Source of the DNA: Chloroflexota bacterium
Lineage (GTDB): Bacteria > Chloroflexota > Anaerolineae > J036 > Brachytrichaceae
Assembly: GCA_021788625.1 (NCBI GenBank)
Contig: JAJYKL010000002.1
Span: 1-64,000 of the forward strand
Length of the DNA: 64,000 nucleotides
Direction: 5' to 3'
Below are positions 51,114 through 61,099 of the stretch, in pieces; positions within the stretch are counted from its first letter, which is position 1, and each line of letters opens with the position of its first letter. The notes beneath the pieces were generated by a model. That model saw nothing but the letters and a program-made list of their open reading frames with translations. It searched no databases and was not told where the DNA came from. A program made the translations under genes and the position numbers.

Positions 51114-52436
51114 ATGGGACCCAACAACTTACCCGACCCTCGATCCGTGCGCAAGGGAATGGCCATAGCGCTGATCATTGCGCTCGTGGCGGCATCCGTC
51201 ATCACGCTTCCCGCGATCATCATCTTGGGCTCTGGGAAGCTCTCTGTGGGCGTTTCATCCCCCAACCGCCCGGCGGCAGAAGTCAGTCCTACAAGGGGTT
51301 CCCTCGCAAACTTGACTGCGAGTACGAATACGCCTGAGCCCACACCTACGCTTGTGCCAGCATGGCAAGGCACAAGCCGAATGAATATCCTGCTACTGGG
51401 TATCGACCAGCGACCGAACCAGAATCCTGACCGCACACGCACTGACACGATGATTGTGTTATCGCTGGACCCAGCCAGGCACGCCGCTGGGATGCTGAGT
51501 ATCCCGCGCGATCTTTATGTGACCTTGCCCAATCATATGCGCGATCGCATCAACGCCGCACACGTTTTTGGTGGACCCAGCATGGCCATGCACGCAGTCG
51601 AGTCTACGTTCGGCATCCCGATCCAGCATTACGTGCGCGTAAACTTCACCGCGCTGACCAGGCTTGTAGACCTCGTAGGCGGCATCGATGTGTATGTTGA
51701 CCAGGACATCAACGACCCCACTTACCCCAGCATGAACTATGGTTATGATCCCTTCGTCATAAGCAAAGGTTGGCATCACATGGACGGTGCCACTGCTCTG
51801 AAGTATGCGCGCACCCGGCACGGTTCTTCTGATTTTTTCCGCATGCGCCGCCAGCAACAGATCATCATGGCTTTACGCGATCGCGTTCTCTCCACTGATG
51901 CAATTCCGAAACTCCTGCCCAACCTCCCGCAGATTATGAGCACCTTGCGAGATGCCGTCTCGACCGACATGAGCTTTACCGAGATGGCACGCTTACTGGT
52001 TTACGCCAAGGATTTACCCGCAGATAGAATTACGCGTGTTGTTGTGAGCGAGGACGATGCACAGCATATTAGGACATCCGCTGGAGCTGCTGTTCTGGTT
52101 CCTTATCCAGGACGAATGCGCCTGTTAGCCTCTCAGCTTTACAGTCTGCCACCGACTGACGAGATAGTAGGCGTGCAAAACGGGACTCAGATCAAGGACC
52201 TCGCCGCTACCACACAGGTCTACCTGCATGGGCTTGGCTATTCCGCCTTCCAAGCGGGTGATAGCAGGGGTGACTATGCACATTCTGTGATACTCGATTT
52301 CCGCGGCGATAGTGCTTTCGCGCATCGGCTGGCCACCGCACTCAACTTGCCTGAATCAGCCATCACCACTACTTATGGTGTGAATGTACGGTTCGATGTA
52401 ATGGTAATCCTCGGTGACGACTACCACCCGCAATAG
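51114..52436 (+). CDS. LytR-CpsA-Psr (LCP) family protein
   Basis: LCP enzymes ligate teichoic-acid-like or other glycopolymers to peptidoglycan. The 440-residue product has an N-terminal membrane helix (residues about 17-40), a Thr/Pro spacer, then the LCP domain at about residues 90-265 with NILLLGIDQRP, RTRTDTMIVLSLDP, SIPRDLYVTLP, DRINAAHVFGG and LKYARTRHGSSDFFRMRRQQ. A C-terminal LytR_C domain (IVGVQNGTQIKDLA) ends the protein. All key Arg/Asp motifs are present. It runs convergent with topA with only 6 bp between stops. Confidence 0.93.
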   Translation: MGPNNLPDPRSVRKGMAIALIIALVAASVITLPAIIILGSGKLSVGVSSPNRPAAEVSPTRGSLANLTASTNTPEPTPTLVPAWQGTSRMNILLLGIDQRPNQNPDRTRTDTMIVLSLDPARHAAGMLSIPRDLYVTLPNHMRDRINAAHVFGGPSMAMHAVESTFGIPIQHYVRVNFTALTRLVDLVGGIDVYVDQDINDPTYPSMNYGYDPFVISKGWHHMDGATALKYARTRHGSSDFFRMRRQQQIIMALRDRVLSTDAIPKLLPNLPQIMSTLRDAVSTDMSFTEMARLLVYAKDLPADRITRVVVSEDDAQHIRTSAGAAVLVPYPGRMRLLASQLYSLPPTDEIVGVQNGTQIKDLAATTQVYLHGLGYSAFQAGDSRGDYAHSVILDFRGDSAFAHRLATALNLPESAITTTYGVNVRFDVMVILGDDYHPQ

Positions 52437-52442
52437 TTGTTG

Positions 52443-54854
52443 TTATGCATATCCGTTGCCGTTGCCGTTGCCATTCATAGCAAGCTCGCCTTCAGGGACA
52501 TCAAATATCTGGTCACATGTCAGACATCTGGCTTTACCCTTTCCGACATCCACTAGCAGACCGCCATCGCCTGTTGGGCAGGATACAGGGAGTGGGCGAT
52601 TCCACGTGGTAAATTCACAGGCTGGATAGTTAGCGCAACCGTAGAACACGCGCTTGCCTTTGCGAACACGCTTCTCGACGATCTTCCCACCGTCCAACGG
52701 ACAAAGCACTCCTGGCAGACCAATAGGCTCAACGTGCCGGCACTTAGGGAAATTCGTACAGCCGATAAAGCGACCAAAGCGCCCGTCCTTAAACGCCAGG
52801 GGGCTGCCACATTCCGGGCACATCTCACCGGTATATTCCACGATCCGTTCCATTTGCGGGATGGTTGCCGCCGCCTGGCGCACCGCATCTCTGAATGGAT
52901 CATAGAACTCGTGTAAAACCGGCTGCCACGCGCGTTGTCCAGTTTCAATGCTATCCAGGTCATCCTCCACGCGCGCTGTGAACCCCACATCGATGTAATG
53001 AGGGAAGTTGTTCACCAGCAAGTCATTTACCTGCCTGCCAAGTTGTGTGGGCCGCAGTTGCCTGCCATCTCGCACCACGTAATTACGCGATTGGATAATC
53101 GACATTATGGTCGCGTAGGTACTGGGCCGTCCAATATCATCTTCCTCCATCGCCTTGATCAGGCTGGCCTCGGTGTAGCGAGGTGGTGGCGAGGTGAAAT
53201 GCTGCGCTGGGATCAATCTAAGCAGGTTCAGCAACTCACCTGCCACCAACTCTGGCAGACGACGCTCGCTGCCCTCATCATCTTCGCTCAGAACATCACC
53301 CTCGTCATGTCCCTCTTCATACACCTTTAAAAACCCGGAAAACTTCACGATGGATCCAGTGGCTCGAAACAGGTAAATAAGCTGCGCTTCAATGTCGATG
53401 GCCGTGGCATCAAACACGGCGTTTGCCATCTGGCTGGCTACGAAACGCTTCCAGATCAGGTTATAAAGGCGATATTGGTCCCGATCCAGATAGTCCTTGA
53501 TGTCTTCTGGTACCCGCAATATCGAGGTAGGCCGCACTGCCTCATGCGCTTCCTGTGCGTTCTTGCTGCGAGAGACGTACACAGGAGGCTGCTCGGGTAA
53601 ATACTCACCTCCGTAGCGCTGACTGACGAACTCGCGTGCCTCAGCCTGTGCTGAGGACGCGACGTTGGTGGAGTCGGTACGCATGTAGGTGATCAGACCT
53701 ATCAGCCCCTCGCCCACATCGAGCCCCTCGTAGAGCTGCTGCGCCACCGACATGGTCTTCCGCGCACTAAAGCCCAATTTGCGACTGGCCTCCTGCTGCA
53801 TGGTGCTGGTGGTGAACGGTGCAGCCGGCCGGCGTATCCGATCTTTGCGGTCTATTTTTGCTACGCTATAGGTTGCTCCTTGCAACGCGTCGATAATGCG
53901 TTGGCTGTCAGCATCATTCTTCAGGTCCGGTTCAGCTCCATCAACCCGGTACAGGCGTGCGATGAACGATTTACCATTGCCGTTACCGTTCAGGTGCAAG
54001 TCACCATTGGGTTGTTTGGCCAGCTCAGCCTCAATCGTCCAATATTCAATCGGATTGAAAGCTTCGATCTCCTCTTCCCGCTCAACCACCAGGCGAAGTG
54101 CAACTGACTGCACCCTTCCAGCACTCAAACCTTTACGACTCATCTTTTCACGCAGTAAAGGGCTTAGTGTGTAACCCACCAGGCGGTCCAAAATGCGGCG
54201 AGCCTGCTGTGCATCGACCAGATTACGATCCAAATCCCGGGGGTGAGAAAAAGCCTCGTCGATCGCGTGCTTCGTGATCTCATGAAACTCCACCCGTCGT
54301 ACTGGCTTTCCTACAATAGCCTTATCCAGTACGTGCGTCAGGTGCCACGATATGGCTTCTCCTTCACGATCCGGATCTGTCGCCAGCCAGATCTCACTGG
54401 CATTTCGCGCCAGGTTATTCAGCTCTTTAACGATGGGCTTTTTTGCAACGGGGATGCAGTAACGTGGCTCAAAGTCATCGTCTGTATCCACCCCCAAGCG
54501 ATTTTTAGGCAAGTCGCGAACGTGGCCTATCGACGCCTGCACCACATATCGTCGACCTAAAAACTTGCCAATTGTGCGTGCTTTGGTGGGTGATTCGACA
54601 ATCACCAACGGCTTACGTTCAGTCTTGGTTTTGGGGTTTTTCGCTACGTTTGCTGACTTCCCCACCCGCGGCTGCCTGACAACCACTGGCGGGATCATAC
54701 CCTCGTGAGCCGCAGTACGACCCATTTTGTAGACTTTTATGTTACCGCAGTTTGAACAGGTACCCTGGGTCGCCGGAGAACCGTTTCTCAAGAACACTGG
54801 CTTTGGATCTAGCAGCTCGTGCTTCCCCCTACACTTAAAGCAAAATGCTTCCAT
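52443..54854 (-). CDS. topA: DNA topoisomerase I with N-terminal DUF5679-type zinc ribbon
   Basis: TopA relaxes negative supercoils. The 803-residue product starts with a zinc ribbon (CFKCRG ... CSNCGNIKVYK, DUF5679-like) not found in most TopA proteins. The TOPRIM domain follows with VIVESPTKART and ATDPDREGE. The catalytic Tyr390 is in ITYMRTDSTN. C-terminal topoisomerase zinc fingers (CPECGSPL, CTNFPKC, CPLDGG, CANYPAC, CLTC) lie at about residues 675-785, and the protein ends in an Asn-Gly repeat tail. Its ATG lies 3 nt after the glycosyltransferase stop. Confidence 0.94.
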   Translation of the reverse strand: MEAFCFKCRGKHELLDPKPVFLRNGSPATQGTCSNCGNIKVYKMGRTAAHEGMIPPVVVRQPRVGKSANVAKNPKTKTERKPLVIVESPTKARTIGKFLGRRYVVQASIGHVRDLPKNRLGVDTDDDFEPRYCIPVAKKPIVKELNNLARNASEIWLATDPDREGEAISWHLTHVLDKAIVGKPVRRVEFHEITKHAIDEAFSHPRDLDRNLVDAQQARRILDRLVGYTLSPLLREKMSRKGLSAGRVQSVALRLVVEREEEIEAFNPIEYWTIEAELAKQPNGDLHLNGNGNGKSFIARLYRVDGAEPDLKNDADSQRIIDALQGATYSVAKIDRKDRIRRPAAPFTTSTMQQEASRKLGFSARKTMSVAQQLYEGLDVGEGLIGLITYMRTDSTNVASSAQAEAREFVSQRYGGEYLPEQPPVYVSRSKNAQEAHEAVRPTSILRVPEDIKDYLDRDQYRLYNLIWKRFVASQMANAVFDATAIDIEAQLIYLFRATGSIVKFSGFLKVYEEGHDEGDVLSEDDEGSERRLPELVAGELLNLLRLIPAQHFTSPPPRYTEASLIKAMEEDDIGRPSTYATIMSIIQSRNYVVRDGRQLRPTQLGRQVNDLLVNNFPHYIDVGFTARVEDDLDSIETGQRAWQPVLHEFYDPFRDAVRQAAATIPQMERIVEYTGEMCPECGSPLAFKDGRFGRFIGCTNFPKCRHVEPIGLPGVLCPLDGGKIVEKRVRKGKRVFYGCANYPACEFTTWNRPLPVSCPTGDGGLLVDVGKGKARCLTCDQIFDVPEGELAMNGNGNGNGYA

Positions 54855-54857
54855 GGT

Positions 54858-55925
54858 TTACGCAATCGCGTCTAGTATCTCCTTTTCGAACCGCGCGACA
54901 CTGAATTTCTCAGCTTGCGCTCGAATCTGGTCAGGCGAGAAAGACAATCCCTGATATCTGCGAACTGCAGACATAAGTGACTGTGGTGTCTGACTATCGA
55001 ACAGGACTCCAGTTATACCATCCCTGACAGTATCGAGCGCACCGCCGCCTGCATAAGCAATGACTGGTTTGCCGCAAGCCATGGCATTCATTGGGGCAAT
55101 ACCAAAATCTTCAAGCCCCGGGAAAACGAATGCCTGGCAACGACCTAATAAATCGCGCAAGGTTGCATCATCCACCCGGCCCATTAGTTTAATGTTGGAA
55201 CCAGCTCTTTTTGCCAGGCGGCCATGGTCCCGTCCTGTGCCGGCGATTACCAGATTCAACCCCAGTTGGGTAAAGGCATCGACGGCTAGGTCAATCCGTT
55301 TATACGGTAGCAGGCGACTTACGATGAGGAAGAAATCCTCGCGCTGGTGCGAAACACTAAAGTCCTCCACCCGCACGGGAGGGTAAATGATTTGTGACTG
55401 CCTACCGTACCAATCCAGGATACGTTTCTGTACCGCGCTGGAGATTGCGATGAACTTAGTCACCCGTCGCGCAGCATTGATCTCCCATCGGCGTAACACG
55501 ACGTTCAAAGCACGCAAAATGACCGTCGCACCGCTGGGAATAGCCTCGCGTATAGCATAGGCAGGAAAGTCGAAGATAAAGCGCGTGGGTGTCAGGCAAT
55601 AGCACACGTGCCGGCCTGCGCAGTGCGCACCAATGCAAAAGGCGCTTTTATTAGAAATCACCAGATCATATTCAGCTGGAATTCGCGTTGTCGCCCAGGT
55701 GAGCGCAAATAGAGGCATATAGGGCTGGTGGTGGCGATAAACTGCTGGCAGGTGGTCCATCCATGAGCTACGGATTTCCCAGGTCTGCCACTGGGATGGC
55801 ATATGCTGACGGTCGTAAATGCTGGTGTAGACCGGTGCATCGGGGTACAAAGCATTTAAGGAAGTGAGCACATCTTCCGCACCGCCTAACTGATTTAGCC
55901 AGTCATGTAGCAGTGCTGTACTCAT
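54858..55925 (-). CDS. Group 1 (GT4-like) glycosyltransferase
   Basis: The 355-residue product is a GT-B fold transferase of the GT4 family. The N-terminal domain begins LLHDWLNQLGGAEDVL. The C-terminal donor-binding part has RLLPYKRIDLAVDAF, VIAGTGRD, KLMGRVDD and FPGLEDFGIAPMNAMACGKPVIA (E-x7-E region FGIAPMNAMA). It should move a sugar from a nucleotide sugar to a glycan or lipid carrier. It precedes topA with 3 nt spacing, an uncommon pairing, and is divergent from the GH20 gene. Confidence 0.9.
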   Translation of the reverse strand: MSTALLHDWLNQLGGAEDVLTSLNALYPDAPVYTSIYDRQHMPSQWQTWEIRSSWMDHLPAVYRHHQPYMPLFALTWATTRIPAEYDLVISNKSAFCIGAHCAGRHVCYCLTPTRFIFDFPAYAIREAIPSGATVILRALNVVLRRWEINAARRVTKFIAISSAVQKRILDWYGRQSQIIYPPVRVEDFSVSHQREDFFLIVSRLLPYKRIDLAVDAFTQLGLNLVIAGTGRDHGRLAKRAGSNIKLMGRVDDATLRDLLGRCQAFVFPGLEDFGIAPMNAMACGKPVIAYAGGGALDTVRDGITGVLFDSQTPQSLMSAVRRYQGLSFSPDQIRAQAEKFSVARFEKEILDAIA

Positions 55926-56044
55926 ACGCGACTACCTTGTACGCAATGATTTGGCGTTGTGACTGGCATAGTTTGCGATTGTAGCGTATGCTATGCGTAT
56001 CCATAATGATTTGGGGCTTACTGTGCCCGTTACCAACTTGAATC

Positions 56045-57919
56045 ATGCCAAATCAACCGAAAAAACTCAGCTCTCACCTACCCGTTCTGCTCCCCGAAGT
56101 TCGTAATCTGCAACTGACCGGCGGTGTTGTGCGGCTGTCTCAGGGCCGGCTGATACTGCTGCACGCTACGCACCCAGCCAACCTGCTGTTTACAGGGCAG
56201 GAGGCACAACGGTTTGTCAGTCAATATGCCTCGCTCACCTGGCATTTACAGGCTTCGGAAGGTAAGTCACCTGCCATCGAGCATCTCGCAGAGGTGGGGA
56301 TGTTCATCTCCGTCATGCAACCCAGTGCGGACAATGGCCATCACGAACAGGGATATTCGCTGGACATATCAGGCGACCGCATCGACATCAAAGCAACTGA
56401 TGAACCGGGCGCTTTCTATGCCGTGATGACATTAGCTCAGCTACTGCGCCAGTATGGATCAACTCTTCCGGCTTTGCACATCGACGATTATCCGGATTTC
56501 CCGGCACGTGGGATCATGCTCGACGTCAGCCGGGACAAAGTGCCTACCATGAAAACACTCTTCGATCTGGTAGACATCCTGGCGGGGCTAAAAATCAACG
56601 AGCTGCAGCTTTACACCGAGCACACGTTCGCTTATCGTCATCATCCGGTAGTGTGGGCAACAGCATCACCCCTTACGGGCGAGGAGATTCTGCAACTGGA
56701 TGCTTATTGCCAGGCGCGCTACATCAATCTGGTGCCAAACCAAAATTCCTTCGGCCATATGAGGCGCTGGCTCACCCACGACGAATACCGGCATCTGGCC
56801 GAGGCTCCGAACGGCTGCGACACGCGTTGGGGACACTTTGCTGAGCCTTTTACCTTGTGCCCTGGCGATCCAGGCAGTATCAAGTTGATTGGCGAACTCT
56901 ATGACGAGTTGCTCCCCCATTTCACCAGCCGTATGCTGAATGTGGGTTGCGATGAGACAGTGGATTTGGGCGCAGGACGCAGCAAGGAGGACTGTGACGC
57001 CAGGGGAACCGGCCGCGTGTATCTCGACTTCCTGCTCAAGATTTACGACCAGGTACGCCAGCACGGACGGACAATGCAGTTCTGGGGCGATATCATCATG
57101 CAGCATCCAGAACTGGTGCCGGAACTACCCAAAGACATCATTGCACTGGAGTGGGGTTATGAATTTGACCACCCCTTCGCCGAGCACAGTGCTCTGTTTG
57201 GCAGCTCGGGTGTGCCGTTTTACGTCTGTCCTGGCACCTCGTCATGGAATACCCTTGGCGGACGCACCGACAATGCCCTGGGCAACCTATTGAATGCCGC
57301 TCAGAATGGCCTGAAGTATGGAGCAGTTGGCTACCTGATCACTGATTGGGGCGACAATGGTCATCATCAACCTCTGCCGGTCAGTTACCTGGGTTATGCT
57401 TATGGTGCAGCCGTGTCGTGGTGCCTGGAAACCAACAGGGACACGGATATCGCGCGCTCATTGAGTCTGCACCTGTTTGGCGATCCAAGCGGCAAAGCAG
57501 GACGATTCGTTTACGACGTCGGCAACGTCTATCGGTTATTTAACACGCGCACCCATAATGCCACAGCGTATGCACTGGCTACGCTACGGCCACTTGATGA
57601 CTTGGTTCTGAATTGCACCCTGAATGAGGTGAAACGTGCCCTGCGTGAGATCGATCGGCTAGAGCGCGTGCTGGCTAGACTGAACTTTGGAGTGGGTGAC
57701 TCCAAACTCATCCAGCAGGAGTTCAAGTTCGTGCTGGACGCGATGCGTTACGGTGTGGACCGTATTGCTTATTCCCTGTCTGATGAGAGGAAGCGTAAAG
57801 AACAGCTAACTGGTTTGCGAGCAGAAGGACGTAGAGTCATCTCGGAGCACAGGAAAGTTTGGCTTGCACGAAACCGTTCCGGCGGATTGGAAGACAGCGT
57901 GCAAAGCATAAAAATATAG
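56045..57919 (+). CDS. Glycoside hydrolase family 20 (beta-N-acetylhexosaminidase-like)
   Basis: The 624-residue product has an N-terminal GH20b-like domain (to about residue 150), then a TIM barrel with ARGIMLDVSRDKVPT, PNQNSFGHM and the catalytic Asp303-Glu304 pair in VGCDETVDLG, used in substrate-assisted hydrolysis of GlcNAc or GalNAc. A helical C-terminal domain of about 120 residues follows. No signal peptide is seen, so it should act in the cytosol on imported glycans or recycled wall fragments. The upstream 120-bp divergent region has the direct repeat AATGATTTGG at 55945 and 56005. Confidence 0.9.
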   Translation: MPNQPKKLSSHLPVLLPEVRNLQLTGGVVRLSQGRLILLHATHPANLLFTGQEAQRFVSQYASLTWHLQASEGKSPAIEHLAEVGMFISVMQPSADNGHHEQGYSLDISGDRIDIKATDEPGAFYAVMTLAQLLRQYGSTLPALHIDDYPDFPARGIMLDVSRDKVPTMKTLFDLVDILAGLKINELQLYTEHTFAYRHHPVVWATASPLTGEEILQLDAYCQARYINLVPNQNSFGHMRRWLTHDEYRHLAEAPNGCDTRWGHFAEPFTLCPGDPGSIKLIGELYDELLPHFTSRMLNVGCDETVDLGAGRSKEDCDARGTGRVYLDFLLKIYDQVRQHGRTMQFWGDIIMQHPELVPELPKDIIALEWGYEFDHPFAEHSALFGSSGVPFYVCPGTSSWNTLGGRTDNALGNLLNAAQNGLKYGAVGYLITDWGDNGHHQPLPVSYLGYAYGAAVSWCLETNRDTDIARSLSLHLFGDPSGKAGRFVYDVGNVYRLFNTRTHNATAYALATLRPLDDLVLNCTLNEVKRALREIDRLERVLARLNFGVGDSKLIQQEFKFVLDAMRYGVDRIAYSLSDERKRKEQLTGLRAEGRRVISEHRKVWLARNRSGGLEDSVQSIKI

Positions 57920-58015
57920 GCCTGGTGCCGGATCCTCTCCTGCTGTGACCGGACTCGAAGCAAAGGGTAGCGCTGGGGTTTTGGAAACTGATTGCCGGCT
58001 CACGCCGCGAACGCG

Positions 58016-58762
58016 ATGAAGTCGAATACAACTTATCAGCATGGGACAGCCAATTCATTAGTCCACAACTCCGCTACTTTGCGGCGTTTGGCGCGCACTG
58101 TCAACAGACGGCTACTCAGGTTGTATGGCATTCCGCGCTGGACTCGCCTGGATGGCGTTAGCGAACTGGTTAGCACTATCCTTTCTCAGAACACGAACGA
58201 CAACAACCGGGATCTCGCCTACACGCGATTGCGCGCGCGTCTGCCTGCCTGGGAGCAGGTACGTGATGCACCATCGAACGTGGTAGTGGATGCGATCCGG
58301 CCGGCAGGACTGGCGAATCAAAAAGGCCCACGCATCCAGGCAGCCTTGCGTCGCATCAGCGACGAACGTGGGGAGTTGAATATCGACTTTTTGGAGGAGT
58401 TACCGGTTGCCGAAGCACGCCAATGGCTTACGAGCATAAACGGCGTAGGTCCTAAGACGGCTGCCATTGTGCTTTTGTTTTGCTACGAGAAACCGGTGTT
58501 CCCCGTTGACACGCATATCCATCGAGTCAGCCAGAGATTGGGATTGATCGGACCCAAGATCAGTGCGGAACAGGCGCACCTGATACTGGAACAACTGTGC
58601 CCGGCTGGAGAGTATGGCACGTTCCACATTAACATCATTCGGCACGGACGTGAAATATGTCACGCCCGTGCGCCGGAATGCGTGCGCTGCCCGCTCCAGG
58701 ACCTGTGCAGGTATTACCAGTCATCGACCTGGAAAGCTAATAAAGCGGGCGCAGTGTCGTGA
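58016..58762 (+). CDS. Endonuclease III family DNA glycosylase (Nth-like)
   Basis: The 248-residue product is an HhH-GPD base-excision enzyme. The helix-hairpin-helix INGVGPKTAAIV carries the catalytic Lys, the catalytic Asp is in FPVDTHIHRV, and the [4Fe-4S] site is CHARAPECVRCPLQDLC (Cys-x6-Cys-x2-Cys-x5-Cys). STILSQNTNDNN fits the family start of the core. The ATG at 58016 is preferred; an in-frame ATG eight codons upstream exists. The last 26 bp overlap the convergent SH3/glycosidase gene. Confidence 0.9.
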   Translation: MKSNTTYQHGTANSLVHNSATLRRLARTVNRRLLRLYGIPRWTRLDGVSELVSTILSQNTNDNNRDLAYTRLRARLPAWEQVRDAPSNVVVDAIRPAGLANQKGPRIQAALRRISDERGELNIDFLEELPVAEARQWLTSINGVGPKTAAIVLLFCYEKPVFPVDTHIHRVSQRLGLIGPKISAEQAHLILEQLCPAGEYGTFHINIIRHGREICHARAPECVRCPLQDLCRYYQSSTWKANKAGAVS

Positions 58763-59816
58763 TGTAGCTACTGATATCGTACGGATCCCAACGAGTGTCG
58801 CCATTGCCGCCAAGTTGGAAGAGACTTGCGCCAACAACCGGTGATGGAAAACTTACACCGTTTACAACCAACGGACGCCGTTGCACATCGATGAAGCGCC
58901 TGCACCAGCTTGCGAAATCTGTCTGGTTGGCACTGTGTCCCGCAAAACCACCAAGCCCGGATTCGTCCACACCCGTCTCGGTGCAGTAAATGCCCTGCAC
59001 AGTGGGGTCAAAGCCGCACTTGGTGAACAGGAACTCCCAGCGCCGCTCATACCAGATGAGAGCGTTATCGTCGTAGATGTGTTGCATGGTGGGGCTATAC
59101 AGGTGCATGTCCATTTTGAGCATGCCCGTGTTGTAATAGGGAGCGTAAAGCTCGTGGATCGTATCGCACGTCTGCTGATTGGTGAAGTCAGGGCAGCCCG
59201 TGCTGAAGGAGCCTGCCGCATAAGTGGCGCCATTGATCTGCTTGATCGCCTTGGCCATGGAAACATCAAAGTTGGCGCGCTGGCGCAATGCGTCGCCGTC
59301 CTGACCCAAGGCGTCGGCTTCGTTTAATCCGGTGTAGACGAAACCTGGATTGCGAGCTCCGCCGAGTGCGGCGAGGGCTGCATCCACCGTCGGGACGTTC
59401 GTGCCGAAGTAATAGCGCACCATCACCACCGTATCAGGATAAGCCTGCCCCACCTGGCTTGCCGCTGTAAGGTTATTAACGAACACCACTTGCTTGCAAC
59501 CGTAGCCGGCTTCCACAACACCACGGCTGTTGGTCATACTGTGCACCCCCAACCTGAATGGAGCACTTGAGGGCTGGTTTGTAGACGTGCCGAAATCGAG
59601 AGAGGGAGCATACATGTAGCCGACTGTCTGTTGATCTGTTCCCTCGACCGAGACAACTGCCCCGCCTGCCTGGAGCGCGACAGCAGCCCAGTTGTTCGCT
59701 ACGTTTTGCACCTCAACCGTCAGTCCGCCCTGGACCACGCCAATGACCGTAGCATCGGTACTGGGTGCTGCGCGCACTCGCAGGTAGCCATAGTCGTTCC
59801 GGACGGTTGCCTTCAT
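58737..59816 (-). CDS. SH3-domain protein with glycosidase-like TIM barrel
   Basis: The 359-residue product starts with a bacterial SH3 domain (residues about 8-75: YLRVRAAPSTDATVIGVV and GYMYAPSL). After a spacer comes a TIM-barrel glycosidase-like domain with acid/base candidate TGLNEADAL and a second Glu in YCTETGVDESGLGG. No signal peptide is visible although SH3 domains usually bind the wall. GAGGTGACCAC is a strong ribosome binding site for the ATG. It overlaps the convergent nth-like gene by 26 bp. The substrate is unknown. Confidence 0.72.
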   Translation of the reverse strand: MKATVRNDYGYLRVRAAPSTDATVIGVVQGGLTVEVQNVANNWAAVALQAGGAVVSVEGTDQQTVGYMYAPSLDFGTSTNQPSSAPFRLGVHSMTNSRGVVEAGYGCKQVVFVNNLTAASQVGQAYPDTVVMVRYYFGTNVPTVDAALAALGGARNPGFVYTGLNEADALGQDGDALRQRANFDVSMAKAIKQINGATYAAGSFSTGCPDFTNQQTCDTIHELYAPYYNTGMLKMDMHLYSPTMQHIYDDNALIWYERRWEFLFTKCGFDPTVQGIYCTETGVDESGLGGFAGHSANQTDFASWCRRFIDVQRRPLVVNGVSFPSPVVGASLFQLGGNGDTRWDPYDISSYITTLRPLY

Positions 59817-59963
59817 GTGGTCACCTCTATAGATTGAGCATTGTTCACTGTATGATGCTATCGCTGGATTGTATTACGAACTCCACGTCGAAGGCGCGAT
59901 AACGAATCGACTGCATGCACGATTTTTGGTCCAGGCTGAAAAATGAAGCGGTTTGTAAATGAC

Positions 59964-61016
59964 TTAATGGTAGGTCGCCCTGGTCATCACTTTGGGTGTG
60001 TCCCTCCGGCAACCGCCACCTTTGCGGGCAAGAACATTCTCAGCAGTGGTGCGCATCACGTCGGTCATGGCTGGGTCTCCATCCGTAAACGAAATCGGAT
60101 TAATGCTGGTCATACTGCTGGAAGCCAGGTAGCAATAACTCATGATCGTTCCGTCACTGGGGTGAATCGGCCCGGAGTAGCATTCACTTGATGGTGGGTC
60201 GCTATAGCATTCGTCATACCACGTGCCATCGGCACGCTTATAACAGTAGGAGTGCCGGCTACCAAAGATATGACCAAGTTCATGTGCCACGGAAACCAGG
60301 TCCCAGGTGCTGGCACTGGGTTGGGTTGTGAAATACCCTTTAATACTGCTGACTACGGCATAACCGTTCGCTTGAGAGCATAAACCGCTGCGATACGCCA
60401 AACCTCCTCCCAGATTTCGACCAGACAGGAAGAGTACAACGGAGCGCGGGAAGTTTTTTCCGTTTGCCATCCAGTAATTCCGCACCTCCACAAGTTCGGC
60501 ACTCGCGTCAGTCGCCTGCCATGGATTATGCGGCGTGGTCGCGATGCGCACGAAGGTGGGGTATAAGCGGACATGAATGTCGCGTTCAAAAATGGCACTG
60601 ACAGCGTTAATCAACTGTGTAATGTAATCGGTAGAGCTGACGATATTTCCAGCGAACACGTAGGCATAGTATTGGTAGTCAGCTTCCACTGCAATGTCCG
60701 CCTCCAAAGTGGAGGTTGGTTGTGTCAAAGCGCGCACGGATGCAGGGTTGCGGCCCCACCCGATACGAGGCACCTGACCGGTCTGTTCAGTAGCATGCAG
60801 AGTGTGAGGCCAGGCAGTTGGCGTATCCAGTACACGATTTGTGTGAGAAATGTAATAGCTATGTTCCGATGGGATTGATGCAGAATAATCAGCAGGTACT
60901 GCGCGCGACAGCCTTTGCGGAATGAAAGACGATCGAACGGGGCAAACAGCTAGAGTGACAATCGCGATCGTGATGAGCATCATGCTGGCGAGCAACGGCG
61001 TTTTACGCGCAAACAT
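59964..61016 (-). CDS. Secreted zinc metalloprotease, M12/reprolysin-like
   Basis: The 350-residue product has an N-terminal membrane or signal helix (residues about 8-27), a propeptide-like stretch, then the catalytic domain with the zinc motif AHELGHIFGSRH (HExxHxxGxxH) and a Met-turn GTIMSYC, as in metzincins of the M12 type. Cysteines around the active site (HSYCYKRAD, YDECYSD, SSECYSG) suggest disulfides. Length fits a small secreted metzincin. An upstream in-frame ATG at 61031 would add five residues. Confidence 0.85.
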   Translation of the reverse strand: MFARKTPLLASMMLITIAIVTLAVCPVRSSFIPQRLSRAVPADYSASIPSEHSYYISHTNRVLDTPTAWPHTLHATEQTGQVPRIGWGRNPASVRALTQPTSTLEADIAVEADYQYYAYVFAGNIVSSTDYITQLINAVSAIFERDIHVRLYPTFVRIATTPHNPWQATDASAELVEVRNYWMANGKNFPRSVVLFLSGRNLGGGLAYRSGLCSQANGYAVVSSIKGYFTTQPSASTWDLVSVAHELGHIFGSRHSYCYKRADGTWYDECYSDPPSSECYSGPIHPSDGTIMSYCYLASSSMTSINPISFTDGDPAMTDVMRTTAENVLARKGGGCRRDTPKVMTRATYH

Positions 61017-61099
61017 CTCAAGATCCAACAATACTCACTGACTATCGATTGTTTATAGGGGAGACTACATTAGGCCAGGGCATCGGCTTGAGCTCTTAT

